DNA of 64,000 nucleotides from Isochrysis galbana (lineage: Eukaryota > Haptophyta > Isochrysidales > Isochrysidaceae): the NCBI GenBank assembly GCA_018136815.1, contig CM030933.1, forward strand, positions 4,754,557-4,818,556. Reading direction: 5' to 3'. The translations under genes were made by a program, and so were the position numbers. This document shows positions 1 to 10,880 of the stretch, piece by piece (position 1 is the first letter of the stretch; each line of letters starts with the position of its first letter). The notes under the pieces are model-generated. The model was not told the origin of the DNA and made no database searches. It was given only the letters and a program-made list of their open reading frames with translations.

Positions 1-1
1 A

Positions 2-529
2 GGCACGCCAACGTCACCTGCTACGCGTGCCACGGCGGCCACCGAGCAACCATCGGCCTCTGAGACGGAGGGCCTCGACAGAGAACAGGCAAGATCGCAA
101 CGGAGACGGCCGTTTGATCTCGACTCTGGGAGCACCGCCCACGACGGCCGCCTCTTGAGCCAGGCCGACGTGCAGAGGGCAAGCAAAGAGCGCAAGACCC
201 AAGACGCCAAATGGAAGGCGGCGGTAATGCAGGCGGCTGAAGTGATAGAGGGGATGATTGACAAAGGGTCCTCTCCCGATTATTATCCGCCGTGCGGCAG
301 CGGCTCCAAGCGCAGGCGCTCCGTGGACGGTGAGAAGTTGCTTGACGAGGTTATGGCCGATGTGAGAGAACGGCTACTCTTGCCCCACCTCCAAAGCGCC
401 CTTGCCGCCCGCGAATACGAGGAAGCAGCGAAAGCAACTCTCGCTAGCCAAGAGGCCTATCAGTTCCACTTAGAAAATTTCAAGGAGGCTCGGGCCAACT
501 TTCAGGCCTCGAGGCCTTCCTATTGACCG
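2..529 (+). CDS. partial hypothetical protein, C-terminal part
   Basis: A reading frame is open from the left edge of the window to a TGA-free end at a TGA/TAG stop near 529, giving about 175 residues of the C-terminus of a longer protein. The first ~55 residues are rich in Ala, Thr, Ser and Arg and look disordered. The last ~75 residues are charged and Ala/Glu-rich, with a helical, coiled-coil-like pattern (VRERLLL, AAREYEEAAKATLA). A short basic cluster, SGSKRRRS, lies in the middle. I do not recognise the family. Such short acidic-helical tails are common in transposon-associated algal proteins, but nothing here proves that. Codon use is GC-rich like the host genes, unlike the AT-rich stretch that follows. 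Confidence 0.4.
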
Positions 530-1020
530 AGAAATGGCGTGGCTGCCGACCGGCCTTCTCGATGGGTGGGTGGGTTGGCATCGAGGTTGCTCGCAAAGAC
601 TGAGCGGAGCTTGTCGTTCTCTTGCCCTCCACCACCACCAATAAAGGCGCAGCCTTGGTGCGGACCAAGCAAAGGGGATTTCCCCCCCCAACATCTGAGA
701 TGGGCACACGCAATGGTGGCCTACAACTTGCTGTTCTGTTTCCGTCCATGCAACACACCAAGCGAGATGATTCGCAGTCTCGCGGCTTCCTCATCGTTCC
801 TTCCCTTTTTGATGTGATGATGGTGCAGGAATTTATGAGAGTGGGCGTCGTGCAATCCCTAGTGGTCTCGTGCCTTCATTGTGATGGCGTCGCCGCTGCG
901 AGGGAATAGGAATGCTTCCGATGACCATTGACCGGCTACAACGACGACTAGAAGCATTGCGGAGAGCGGCTGTGAGAACGAAGGCGGGGGGGGGGGGGGC
1001 GTGAAGTCGAAAGCGCCGAA
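530..1020. other. intergenic, no gene recognised
   Basis: Reading frames here are short, overlap on several strands and show no family resemblance. The stretch contains a poly-C run near 685 and a poly-G run near 987-1000, the kind of homopolymer found throughout the intergenic DNA of this window. Confidence 0.4.
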
Positions 1021-1499
1021 AGCTGGCGTCTATACATAGCTTTTCTTTCCTTTTCGTGAGGTTTTGATTCTTGCGACCCCGATCTGATGGGAATATCCTA
1101 CCAGGTTACTTCATCCATAAGCGCTATAGCTCAAAAACTACCATGATTTTCTGGACTCTAAGGTCGTTTGCCTTCATTTGGTACCCCTCGTTTCCAAATA
1201 CGCGATGCGTCGGTACAAAAAAATCTTATTGTATTTGAGCAAAGGCACCCACCTCACAGTGCTCAACCATGTCTATAAATGGAATGGCGGCTGATGATGT
1301 AGTTCTCAAGCGATTGCAATGGATCATAAAGAAGATGGACGATAACTTTAAAAAATTCATCTTACCTCTCTTTCCGCCATATGCCAATTCTAAATCTGCC
1401 ATGTAGGTTATGGCGGAAGCATTGGACAGGCATCAGTCCGCCGCCGCCGGTTGGGGTCAACCCGTCTAACCCAAAGTTTTCGACGTACACTGTCGAATG

Positions 1500-2219
1500 T
1501 CAGTTCTTATTCAGTTTATTAGATTTCAAGCACAATACGGACATTAAAGACAACTTACACAGAATTTGCGAGATTGATAAATCATTCACAGGACCAGACC
1601 CCAGGGGTAGCCCGACATGCGAGAGAGTATGCGAAAATGGCGGCTCAGTTCAAAGAACGAGTGGATTCTTACACAACTATGGTAAGTACCCTTGAGAAAT
1701 TGGCCCAGAAAGCACCCGAACCAATTTCGTTTAGGGACGCTGTCTCAAGCATTCTCGATGAGGAATGGAAAGCTTTGTCGCTTTGTCTAAAGCTCTGGAA
1801 GAGATTGACACATTGGACTTGAAGCTGATGAGGGCTCACGTAACCCATATCGAGAAATTCGTACTTACCAACCCTGAAATTAGCACTCACTTAAAAACAA
1901 AGCTGCGAGAATTCCAGAAACAATACGACCAAGTCTTAGAAGACTACCTCCCGGTATTCAATAAAAGCTGAAGCTGCTATCACTACTTAGCAATAACACT
2001 TCGGTGTCCGGTGTCCGAACTAGAGCAGAGGCAGAGGCTATCCGAACTGCAACGGAAGCGCTAAAATTGTTCATTGAGACCGCCAGTAAGTACTCTCAAG
2101 AATATGCCGGTAAATTTATTCGTGAAATTTCTAAACTAAACAAAGAATATAATCACGTAGTCGAGGAAGCTTACGAAGAATATAAGGTAATACGGAGTAA
2201 ACGGGGAAACACCTCTTGA
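1500..2219 (+). pseudogene. AT-rich island with broken coiled-coil reading frames
   Basis: The base composition falls clearly below that of the surrounding genes from about 1020 to 2220. Three successive plus-strand frames encode charged, heptad-like helices: about 1574-1780 (AREYAKMAAQFKERVDSY and onward), 1765-1971 (LSKALEEIDTLDLKLMRAHV...) and 2004-2219 (ending EEAYEEYKVIRSKRG). They lie in different frames and run on in similar style, as if one coiled-coil protein had been broken by frameshifts. No catalytic motif is visible and I do not recognise the family. The composition suggests foreign or decayed sequence; that is inference. It could also be several unrelated small ORFs. Confidence 0.3.
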
Positions 2220-2396
2220 AGGGCGTGTCTCCGCGAAAAAGCGGACGAGACGACGTCCCCGCCGGAGAGCAACCCCCCCCCCTCGCTCGTCAGATATTTT
2301 TGGGGGCGGGCGCGGAGAGAGAGAGAGAGGCATGCCGCTCCCAGTCGTCCCTTGGGTCGGCTATGAGATAAGGCGTGGAACAGGGTCTTGTGAGCA

Positions 2397-2490
2397 CTAA
2401 GTACTTCGAAGTAGATAGTGACTCATTGCTAAGTACCTACTTAAAGATAGTGCCTGCAGCTAAGTACTTACTTCGAGATAATGCCGAAGT
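2397..2490. repeat. three ~31-bp subterminal-type tandem repeats 5' of the hAT gene
   Basis: Three imperfect units each start CTAAGTAC and continue with an AGATAGTG- or AGATAATG-like core (starts near 2397, 2429 and 2460). They lie about 370 bp upstream of the hAT reading frame and follow a CAGGGTCTTGTGAGCAC stretch at about 2382 that resembles a hAT terminal inverted repeat. Subterminal repeats bound by transposase are known for hAT elements; the assignment here is inference because no matching 3' terminal repeat was found. Confidence 0.35.
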
Positions 2491-2857
2491 CCAGCCAGTT
2501 ACCTTAGATAACTGAGATATCTAGGTAATTGGTTAGCTATAGTGTTTCTATTTTTGTTTGGGTTTGGGTTTGGGTTTACTGTTTACAACTAAGTTTACTC
2601 TTTATTGAGCCATGGTGCGCACGCCCACGCCCACGCCCTCCTCGCTCCTCGCCTTTTCTCCGCCCCCATTGCCACCTCCCCACGACGGACGACGGTGCCG
2701 CCATTCAGCATGTTCAGCAGGTGGTGCTTACCGGGCATTGGCGCGGTACTTGAACCTTGAACCTGCCGGCTGAAGACAACTTAGCTAGACCTCGACGTGT
2801 TAGTTAGCATGGTGGAAGCAGCGCGACCACAACCGGCTCGTCAAGTCGGCGAGGCCA

Positions 2858-4522
2858 GTGTCGTTGCCCGAGACGGACGAGCCGTTCCGCAACATGATCT
2901 CCATCTTGACGCGCGACGCATGGAAGCCACCAAACCGTCGCAACGTGGCTGACAACATCCTCAAGCTCTCGGCAAGTGGTCAAGTGCGCGTCCAAGTTTG
3001 GTTTAGCAACATGGTGATGGACAGCGTCAAACCATCTATGGCCGGAGACATCTGGTCGCACAAGGGCTGCTCCCTCATGGGCATTTGCATGTACGGCATC
3101 AACTCCAACTGGGTGCTCGACGAGTGGCTGGTGGCCGCCACACCGTTCGGTACGACTCGGCACACGGGCAAGGCCATCGACGATGTGACCGTTGAGGCTT
3201 TGCAGCGCCAGGGCATCAAGTGGCGTGAAGGGGGCACTGTGTACGAGGCTCTCCACGGAAAGGTGTCAGACAACGCCTCGATTATGGTCAAGGGTTGGAC
3301 GGGATTCGACGGCGGATTCTGCGCCGACCACACCATAGAGCTCTCCGTCAAGTGCTTCACCGGGGCCAATGGAGTTAAGCAGACGTTCGCGCGCGCCAAG
3401 GGTATCGTCGCCTATTTTCATCGCTCGACCGCGGGCATCCAAGACTTGGGGGTGATTCAGAAGCAACTTGGCCTCCCCATCAAGAAACCCGTCCAAGATG
3501 TAGCGACGCGATGGTTCTCGTCATACATGATGGCCGAATGGTTCATCGAGCAACGCGAGGCTGTGCAGATGTACGACGTCAAGTTCGGTTCCGAGGCGGC
3601 GAAAAATGACGCTTACAAGGACAATCGCCTCACGCACGCGGATTGGACGATCTTGGAGCAGAGCATGGCCGTGCTCGCGCCGTGTGCACAAGCGACAAAG
3701 CACCTCGAGGGCACGAATTACGTCACTATCTCGATTGTTTTGCCTTACCTCTACCGCCTCATCGATGGCACAGCAGACGGGCCTCTGCGTCTGCCTCACA
3801 AGGAGACCGGCCAGCAGTGGCTCCGCGTGGGACAAATTGATCACCAAGTGCGCCACGCTCGCCAACTCCTTCACGAAGATTTCAAGCGGCGCTGGATCGA
3901 CGAACTCCCCATCGCCCAGCGGGAAACATTGGACATGTGCACGCTCCTTGACCCGCGCTTCAAGGGCTACAACTTCCCTGGGCTTGCTCCGGGCACGAAC
4001 TTGGACTTCGAGCGTGAGCATGCCATTTCCCTACTGCGGCGCGTGTGGGGCAACGAGTGGAAGACTAACAGCGCTGCACCTGCTGCCGGCACCAGTTCAG
4101 CCCCTCGTGAAAAGCCCAGCAAGAAGCTTACGCCAGCGGCTGGGAGGCAGGCAGCGAGCTCGTTCTTCTCGACGCCACTCGTCCCCGACGAACCTTTGGA
4201 CGAGCCGGATGATGGCGACGTTGCAACCACGGACGAACTTGAGCGCTACTTCATGCTCCACGCCGAAAAGAATATGGACTTGGACGTGCTCGCGTGGTGG
4301 AAGGCCCGCGATCACAGCAACCTTGCGGATCCGGCCTCGGGAACGCCTGCCGGTCTGCCGACGCTGGCCAAGATGGCGCGGCAGTACCTCGGTTGTCCGG
4401 CGTCCTCGGCGGGCGTCGAGCGCATGTTCAGTCGTGCAGGAAAGATGCACGATGACCTCAAGGCTGCTCAGTCAGACTCCACATTGGAGCATAGCCTCTT
4501 GGCAGCAGCCAACGCGCTTTGA
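2858..4522 (+). CDS. hAT-family transposase, apparently uninterrupted
   Basis: An uninterrupted frame of 554 codons encodes a hAT (hobo/Ac/Tam3) DDE transposase. Recognisable parts are a CADHTIELSVK motif (residues ~158-168), the conserved DVATRWFSSY segment at ~215 (family consensus around TRW-S-Y), a long helical insertion region, and the C-terminal dimerisation block ASSAGVERMFSRAGKM at ~518-533, which matches the family pattern SS-ERxFS-G. The N-terminal BED zinc finger is not in this frame, so it is lost, in an upstream exon, or absent from this lineage. The flanks hold TGTTAG/CTAACA-rich sequence on the 3' side (4650-4760). A lower, disordered insert at ~415-450 is rich in Ala/Ser/Pro. 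The intact frame suggests recent activity. The ATG at 2858 is the first in frame; a start further upstream is blocked by stops. Confidence 0.85.
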   Translation: MSLPETDEPFRNMISILTRDAWKPPNRRNVADNILKLSASGQVRVQVWFSNMVMDSVKPSMAGDIWSHKGCSLMGICMYGINSNWVLDEWLVAATPFGTTRHTGKAIDDVTVEALQRQGIKWREGGTVYEALHGKVSDNASIMVKGWTGFDGGFCADHTIELSVKCFTGANGVKQTFARAKGIVAYFHRSTAGIQDLGVIQKQLGLPIKKPVQDVATRWFSSYMMAEWFIEQREAVQMYDVKFGSEAAKNDAYKDNRLTHADWTILEQSMAVLAPCAQATKHLEGTNYVTISIVLPYLYRLIDGTADGPLRLPHKETGQQWLRVGQIDHQVRHARQLLHEDFKRRWIDELPIAQRETLDMCTLLDPRFKGYNFPGLAPGTNLDFEREHAISLLRRVWGNEWKTNSAAPAAGTSSAPREKPSKKLTPAAGRQAASSFFSTPLVPDEPLDEPDDGDVATTDELERYFMLHAEKNMDLDVLAWWKARDHSNLADPASGTPAGLPTLAKMARQYLGCPASSAGVERMFSRAGKMHDDLKAAQSDSTLEHSLLAAANAL

Positions 4523-5250
4523 ATTTTGAATCTCTCATCTTGTGTCCTATGTGCTCCCCCGCGCGTGCTCTTGTGTCTGTGTCCGCGTTCGTTCGTGCGT
4601 TCGTTCCGCACTGCGACAGGGGGGCCGCGAAGGCGAAGGGGACTAATAGGGTGTTAACATTGGTAGACGACTTCGGCTATCTTGTTAGATAGTATTAGTT
4701 GATTTGTGCTAACAGCATTGCGGGTGTTAGTTGGGAAGCCAACTTGGTAGCTTATTAACATGGTAACAAGTAAACATATTCACAGCCTTACCCTCCGCGC
4801 CTCGTGATCACAGGGTGATAACTTGCACCTTGAGCTTCCTTAGCTGTGAGAGCATTGGCTGGCTCTCCGCGCCTCACCTGCAATATGCTGTGATGCGCCT
4901 ACTCTCTCTGTCTTGCTTGTGCTTGGGAGTTATTTGTCTTCCCCCCAGTGCACGCACCACGCACCGACCCCGCGCACCGCGCACCCCAGCACGTCCTCTC
5001 CTCGAGTCCACGCTGGAGGAAAACCCCTTTCGGGTAAAAACAACGCAGGGGGGGGGGGGGCACTCGTGCAAATGTAGCTTAGATATAAAGGGTGCCGATG
5101 CCCCGCGGGCGCGACCGCAAATTCTTTACGGGTAGCGGGTAGAGCGCGAGCGCGCGTAACATAGGACAGAGGGGGAGGGGGGGGGGGGGGCGAATCGCAC
5201 CATTTCTTGGCGAAGATTTTCGTAGTGGCAGGTGGCCCCCTGGAGGTTTT
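4523..5250. other. intergenic; probable 3' flank of the hAT element
   Basis: No coding signal. Between 4640 and 4770 the motifs GTGTTA, GCTAACA and GTTAGTTGG recur, as in the putative hAT-type ends at 55346-55496 and 61646-61725. A poly-G run lies near 5048 and another near 5170. Confidence 0.3.
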
Positions 5251-5253
5251 CTA

Positions 5254-5345
5254 TTGGTCATCGGGCCACGGTCAAAAAATGCAGCCCAACCCTTACTAGT
5301 AGTTAAAAAGCCCATGTTTGACCGCCCTAGAATCCTAGAATCCCA
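5254..5345 (+). repeat. dispersed repeat, second copy at 55882-55950
   Basis: The segment beginning CGGTCAAAAA and containing TTAAAAAGCC(C)ATGTTTGACCGCCCTA is shared with 55882-55950 in the same orientation. CGGTCAAA near one end and TTTGACCG near the other are inverted relative to each other, so the ~65-bp unit is itself a small inverted repeat, as in a minimal MITE. Confidence 0.55.
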
Positions 5346-5444
5346 CCACATTTACATTTTATCTCATTTCCATTTCCTTTGCAGAGCAGGTAGTAGTATA
5401 GACTGTGAATTCACAGGTCCCTTGCAAGTGACGCGGCCCGTGGT

Positions 5445-5766
5445 GCTCCCCCCCCCCCCCCCCCCCGCCTCTTCCCCCTGCTTCTTCCCTTTCTCTCTTC
5501 TCCCGTCCCTATTCTCTCTCTCCCTTTGTCTCTTCTCGCTCCTTCCCTCTCTCCTCTCCTTCCTCTCGTCTCTTTCTCGCACTCTCTTTCCCCTCTCCTC
5601 TGCCCCTCCCCCCTCTCCACACACAAGCCCCCCTTTTAGCTTTCCCATACCACCACTACCACCCCATCCCAACCCCCACCCTTCCTCCCACGTCCCTTCC
5701 ACGACTCTCCACCGCGCCGTGCCTCTACCGTGCTCCAGCTCCCTCCCCACAGAGAGAGAGAGAGAG

Positions 5767-5803
<37 letters not shown>

Positions 5804-5895
5804 AGGGAGGGAGGGAGGGAGGGAGGGAGGGAGCGAGCGAGGGAGTGAGGCAGGGAGCGAGGGAGTGAGGGAGGGAGAGCGAGAGAGAGAGAGAG
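5445..5895 (+). promoter_or_regulatory. pyrimidine tract then GA microsatellite abutting the CCDC25-RWD start
   Basis: A C-run (about 5449-5466) passes into a CT-rich tract, then from 5750 into GA/GGGA repeats that continue right up to the start codon at 5896. Its position makes it the likely promoter/5' UTR of the following gene. Comparable tracts precede nearly every host gene here. A promoter role is inference. Confidence 0.45.
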
Positions 5896-7489
5896 ATGGT
5901 CTTCTACTTCACATGCTCTGACCCACGCTACACCATCTACATGGGCCGAGATAAGTATGAGAATGAGTCTCTCATTGCGTATGGCTGGCCAGAGGACCTC
6001 TGGTTCCACGTGGACGGTCACTCGTCAGCGCACGTCTACCTGAGGCTGCCAAAGGAGCAGAGTCTCGAGGATGTGCCACACGAGATCATCGTCGAGTGTG
6101 CGCAGCTCACCAAGCTTAACTCAATCGCTGGGTGTAAGCTGAACAACGTGAAGATAGTGTACTGCATGTGGACCAACCTGCGCAAGAGCGCAGACATGGC
6201 GACAGGGCAGATTGGGTACCACGATCGCTCGGCCTGTCGGTGCGCGCGGCTGGCGCCGCGTCCAACCTCCGCCCCCGTACGGCACACTGATCGACGCCTC
6301 TCGGTGCGGCCGCAGGTATATCACCATTGAGCGACGCGTCAACGAGATTGTCAACAGGTTGAACAAGAGCAAGGTTGAGAAGCACAACAACCCGGCCGAG
6401 CTGTACGAGCTGCGGAAGGCGCGCGACCGCGCCGAAGTTGATGCGGGCAAGGCCGCCGCACGTGAGGTGCACCGCAACCTCGCACTAGAGAGGGAGATGG
6501 AGCGTGCGCGGCTCGCCACCCGTGTCGAGACAGTCTACGGCTGGGAGAACGTCGACGAGGAGGAGATGGAGCGGGCGGACAAGGAGCAGATGGCACGAAT
6601 CATGGAGTCAATGGCGAGCCGCTCCAAGACACGCCGCGGGCCCGGCGTGCGCGACGACGATCTGTGCGCCGACTTGTTTGGCGACCTTGCTGAGAAGCGC
6701 GAGCCGGAGCCGGAGTCCGAGGATGATGTGGTGCTCGACGACGCGCCGGTCGAGCTGACGCCCGACGAGCTGGCCGCTAAGGCAGCGCTGATCGACGTGG
6801 GCGGCGGCGCCGATCAGATGGCCACGCTCGTGCAGGTGGCACACGCGCGGCGCGCGGAGGCGGAGGAGAAAGCCAGGAAGAAGCAGGAGGAGAAGGCGCG
6901 TAGGCAGCGGGAGGAGGAGGAGGCTGCGGCCGCCTCTAAGCCGGGTGCACGCGCCGATGCGCGAACGAGGGCGGCGGCCGCGCATGAGGCCGCGCAGGCG
7001 CGACTCGCTTTGCAACCCGCAGACGAAGTCGAGAATCGGCAGGCACAGGAGGAAGAGATGATGGTGCTCGAGTCCATCTTTGGCGAGGATGACTGTGGGG
7101 TGGATGCCGAGCAGCATGCCGTCAAGCTGACGGTTCAGGGCACGGACCGTGCGGGTAGCGAGCGCACGATCACTGTGCACATCCGCATGGGGCCTGATTA
7201 CCCGTCTCACCTGCCCCCTGAGTGCTACCGTCTCGAGGGCGTCGACGCTGACGACGTGCCCCTCGTGGTCGACCTCCTCCACCTTGTGTACTATGATAAC
7301 GACCTCGACCCCAACTCGGTCTGCGTGATGCAGTGGGCCGAGTGGCTGCGGGACGAGTATATGGCCAAGCAGATGCGCTGCGAGTGTGGGGCACAGGCGA
7401 AGAGCGGCACCAGGGCGGGGGCGCCCGCCGTGGCGCGGGTCCGACACGACGACTGGATGGATTTCTCCATGGCCAAGGGCAAGAACTAG
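5896..7489 (+). CDS. CCDC25-like NFACT-R protein fused to a C-terminal RWD domain
   Basis: Two exons (5896-6239 and 6316-7489) give 505 residues. The first ~115 residues match CCDC25: [20 protein letters not shown], the DLWFHVD core of the NFACT-R (DUF814) domain, [10 protein letters not shown] and, across the splice, [19 protein letters not shown]. Splicing at CG|GTGCGC ... CAG|GTATAT restores exactly the spacing seen in CCDC25. A long Arg/Glu/Ala-rich coiled coil follows (residues ~140-365), then an RWD-like domain beginning [14 protein letters not shown] and containing [12 protein letters not shown], as in the GCN2, IMPACT and RNF14 RWD families. CCDC25 itself is about 208 residues and has no RWD domain. 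NFACT-R proteins act in ribosome quality control; CCDC25 has also been described as a DNA sensor in animals. RWD domains bind partners such as GCN1. A translation-surveillance role would suit both halves but is inferred. The start is the first ATG after the GA tract. Confidence 0.85.
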
Positions 7490-8870
7490 TTCCCTAGGGA
7501 GTCCATCGGTTAGTCGGCCGCACTCTGTCAAGACCGGCTAAGTCGCACTTTGTCGGTCCTGTGAAATCGCTAATTGTCTTGTGAAAATCCACAAAACAAA
7601 ACGCGCGCCCCCTCGCACGCTCGCACTTTGAGTGTGATAATGATAATTAATGTTATATCCTAGCCAACCCCACTTGCTAATTGGACACAACTTTTGAGTC
7701 CTGGAATCTTGGCCCATGCACCCAAATATCAATTATATAGCAAATATTTCGTCGACATATTTATTTTGCGAATTCGTACCCAAATATGTTTTACGATGTG
7801 TTGATACTCCTGCCTACCCCTAGGGGTGTCCCCTCCATGGTCAGGCCTTCGCCTTCTTCTGCGCTGTCCCCATGGGCCCAACAAAGAACGATGCAGCTCT
7901 CACTGCTTTATGTCGACAGTCGACAGACCTAGACGCCCTTGGCCCCTGAGCCCTGAGGAGCTTTGGTGTTGGTGGTGCCGGGCCAGCCCCTTGTGCGTGA
8001 TGCATGAGCACGAAGGCGATACCACGGCTTTGTAGGGGCCAGGCCCGGAGGCCTTCCCTAATGGAGGTGGGTGGAGTGTGTTCTGGGTGGCTGTGGCTGT
8101 GGGGGGTCAAGGTGCAAGGTGTGGCTGGTATGGGTATGGCTTGCATGGCAGCCTGCCATGGCTGCCATGGTGGCCAAAGCCATTAGTGTTGTCCATGCGA
8201 AGCGTTGGGAGTACATTCATTCACCCATGCATGGGGCCGCACATGCCCTTCCTTGATCCCGAGTTCATGGGAGCACACCACGACACTCGACTCGCACTGT
8301 CAAGCGGCTCTTCTCTCTCCTCACCGTCTTCGAGCGTTTTTGTTCGCGTGAAGCCATTCTTGCTTCAGATGTCAGATGACCCAGAATGAGATTGGAAGCG
8401 GCTGACAATGGAGAGCTCTGAAGTTGTACCGAGGACGGCGCCAATAGAGCTGGAGTTTATTTAGCATCTACAAATCTCGACAGGGTCCATTCCAACGGCC
8501 ATCGACGCTGCACAACGCAAAGACTATGGCACCGTCCAATTGGCAATTGGTGGGACATGTACGATGCACATCTCCCTTTGTTTTTGTTGTCACGCCTAGC
8601 AAAGCTCCTCTTGCCTCTTGGCTCAACCGGCGTCAGCATCTGCCGCGGAAAGAAATTGGTCGGTTTATGGCTAACAGGCCCGGACCAGGCCAAGGTGGTT
8701 GTATTCGGGTGGCTGGAGGGCAGGCGCAAACTCGACGGACTCGTCGAGGACCGCCAAAGCCGGCATGGGACGACAACCGAAAAAGAGAACCGACCTGGGC
8801 ATGTTTCGCCCTTTGTACGACTCGGATAACAAAGGCAACCTCAATCACTGCGCGGAACTCCTATCTCTGG
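7490..8870. other. intergenic, no gene recognised
   Basis: Only short overlapping frames without family resemblance. An AT-rich stretch at 7720-7800 contains several AAATATT/CCCAAATATG motifs resembling those in the MITE at 47797-48243. A GGCATGG/CCATGGC-rich palindromic patch lies at 8140-8170. Confidence 0.35.
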
Positions 8871-8876
8871 CCTCAA

Positions 8877-8917
8877 TAATAATAATAATAAGAATAATAA
8901 TAGTAGTAATAATAAAC
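8877..8917 (+). repeat. AAT trinucleotide microsatellite
   Basis: Imperfect (AAT)n with AAG and AGT variants over about 40 bp. Confidence 0.8.
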
Positions 8918-9424
8918 AACTGAGCGTTAGTACCACTACTCCCACTAGCCCGGTACTATCACGACACCCCTCAGCGCACTTGCCCGCATGCCTTGGAGTG
9001 ATGATACAGACACATACACATATGCATCCCTACAAATCTCCCCCCTCGCAAACCCCCGGCTCCCATTATAACTCCCCGCAAGTTACAATGGGGGAAAACC
9101 CAGTGGGGCGGACCGACCTACGTCGGGCGACCCACCGGGGAAAAACACCGGGGGGGGGGGGGGGACCTCTCGTCGAGAAGCAGAACGGCCCTTACAGCTC
9201 GCGCCGCGAGCAGTCCTCGAAGAAATAAATGACTGCGCCCCCCGATACCTGCCTCAGGGACGTCTTGAGCCACTCCCTTCTTCTCCCCCTCCTGTCGCCA
9301 GCCGCCCCCCCTCGCCCGTTTGCTAACGCAAACGGGGCCCGTTTCTTACCGCACTCCATCGGGGGGGGGGTGCAAATCCCCCCCTCTCACTCTCTCCATT
9401 CTCCTCCACCCCTCTCCCTGCGGC

Positions 9425-9645
9425 GCGTCGCCATGCGGCGCGCCACGGCCTGCTCTCAGAGGGCCTTTGGGAGCTCCCAGAGGGCCAGCCAGGGCAGCTC
9501 AGGGGGCAGTGGAGGCTGGGGCTCAGCCCCTGGCCCCCCCTGCCTCTCCCACGCTTGCCTCGCTAGCCATGGGAGCCGCCCAGAGGCATCTGTCTGCCTG
9601 GCGACCAAGGAAGGGGGGGGGGGGTCAGCTCGAGGGCAGGCCCAC
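9425..9645 (+). repeat. dispersed GC-rich repeat, second copy at 43440-43640
   Basis: The sequences at 9425-9645 and 43440-43640 share, in the same order and orientation, a CGCGCGCC-type start, a CAGCTCAGGGGGCAG core, GGAGGCTGGGGCT, CCCCTGCCTCTCCC, and an end reading CTGTCTGCCTG followed by GACCA and a G-run. Both are followed by low-complexity G tracts. The repeat has no good coding potential and is probably part of a larger mobile element. Confidence 0.6.
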
Positions 9646-10769
9646 GCAGGGCGTGGGAGTGCGAATCACGGCCCGCGCCCACTAGCGGTCTGGGCCAGTG
9701 TGATGATTGCCCAGCCCCTGCCAAAGGGCAAAGGGCAGGGGCTGTGGTTGATTGTACGGGCCCACCCCTGGGGGTGTCCGCGATGGAGAGGGGGGGCCGC
9801 GAGGCCCCCATTGACCCCTACTTATAAAAGTAGGTTATATATCTCTGGCCTCAAGACTAGGAGTAGAGTACATGGTCAAGGCCAACCACGAAACGGGCGC
9901 GGAGACGGGCCAAAGAACACCATGAAGCGAACGTGCAAACGTGACCGACAAAAACTTCACAACACATCCTAGGCCGCGCGAATATCACAAACGAATCAGA
10001 ATAAAAAAGGACACGAACGAACCTCACAACAGGCCTGCCACGAACACGCATCCACGTACAACCCACAACCGGGCCCATGGTAGTGCACCAGGGCCGCACC
10101 CCCCACACCAAACACCAAAGACAAAGGAAAGAGGGGGGGAAGGCGAGGAGGCGATGAGAAGGGAAGGAAGGGCGATGTATATTATACGGTGGAAGGTACC
10201 GTCTAGTGTAGTAGGTGTGTATGTAGCCCTGAATCTTCAGACTCTTTTTTTTTTGGAGATGCAGGGTGGCAACCTGAGTTTCAACGATGGGAGAGCGACG
10301 AAGAGAGCGATGATTGTGATTCTCATGCTGAATTGTTTGATGAAGCAGATGAGTCTGTCCCTCCCATCCCCTTGTCTTCGAGTTTTGTGTTTTGTAGAGA
10401 AGCTAACCTTTTGATTGTGTAGTGTGTGAGGCGGCGCGCGCGCAGGAGGCGCGGCGCGCGCGCAGGAGCCGCGTAACCCCCGCCCCCCCGGTATTTGGAC
10501 CGTATTTGTATCTAGCACCGTATCTGGCCGTCTAGCCGTATCGGGGAGTTGACCCAGATACAGCCGTATCTACCGTATCGCTGGGGGGCCGATGGTCCGT
10601 ATTTCCCATCTAGGGTTGTGCCTTGCGACGGTTCGCTATCCGCCGGCGCCGCCGCGTCCATCGCCTCAACGAGCAAGGGCGAGTTGTCGGCGGCGGTGGC
10701 GTCGGTGAGCGCGAGCTGGGCTGGGGTGGCACGAAACGCTGGTGAGACAGCCGTCTGGTGTCTTCGGAC

Positions 10770-10880
10770 CATTCAGTCCGAACACCAGCGACAAGAGGGG
10801 GCTGACCGCCGCCGTGCTCTCGCTGGAGCGCGGCGAAGGTCGGCCTGTCAGGCGGGTCGGTCGCCATCGCTCTGCCTCGG
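10770..10880 (+). repeat. dispersed GC-rich repeat, second copy at 47470-47570
   Basis: CCGCCGCC followed by a CTGGAG(C/T)GCGGCGAAGGT core and CTGCCTGT(T/C)AGG is shared with 47495-47545 in the same orientation. The flanks resemble each other less, so only ~100 bp is clear. Confidence 0.5.

Noticed and set aside
3606-4529. 307-residue alternative frame over the hAT gene
   Set aside because: Shadow of the transposase in another phase: biased composition and no family match.
2382-4815. Full delimitation of the hAT element by terminal inverted repeats
   Set aside because: A CAGGG-type 5' end is plausible, but no matching 3' end or 8-bp duplication was found.
6608-7531. 307-residue minus-strand frame over the CCDC25-RWD gene
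   Set aside because: Antisense shadow of a GC-rich coding region.
9229-9972. 247-residue frame
   Set aside because: Low-complexity translation of a dispersed GC-rich repeat; no conserved motif.
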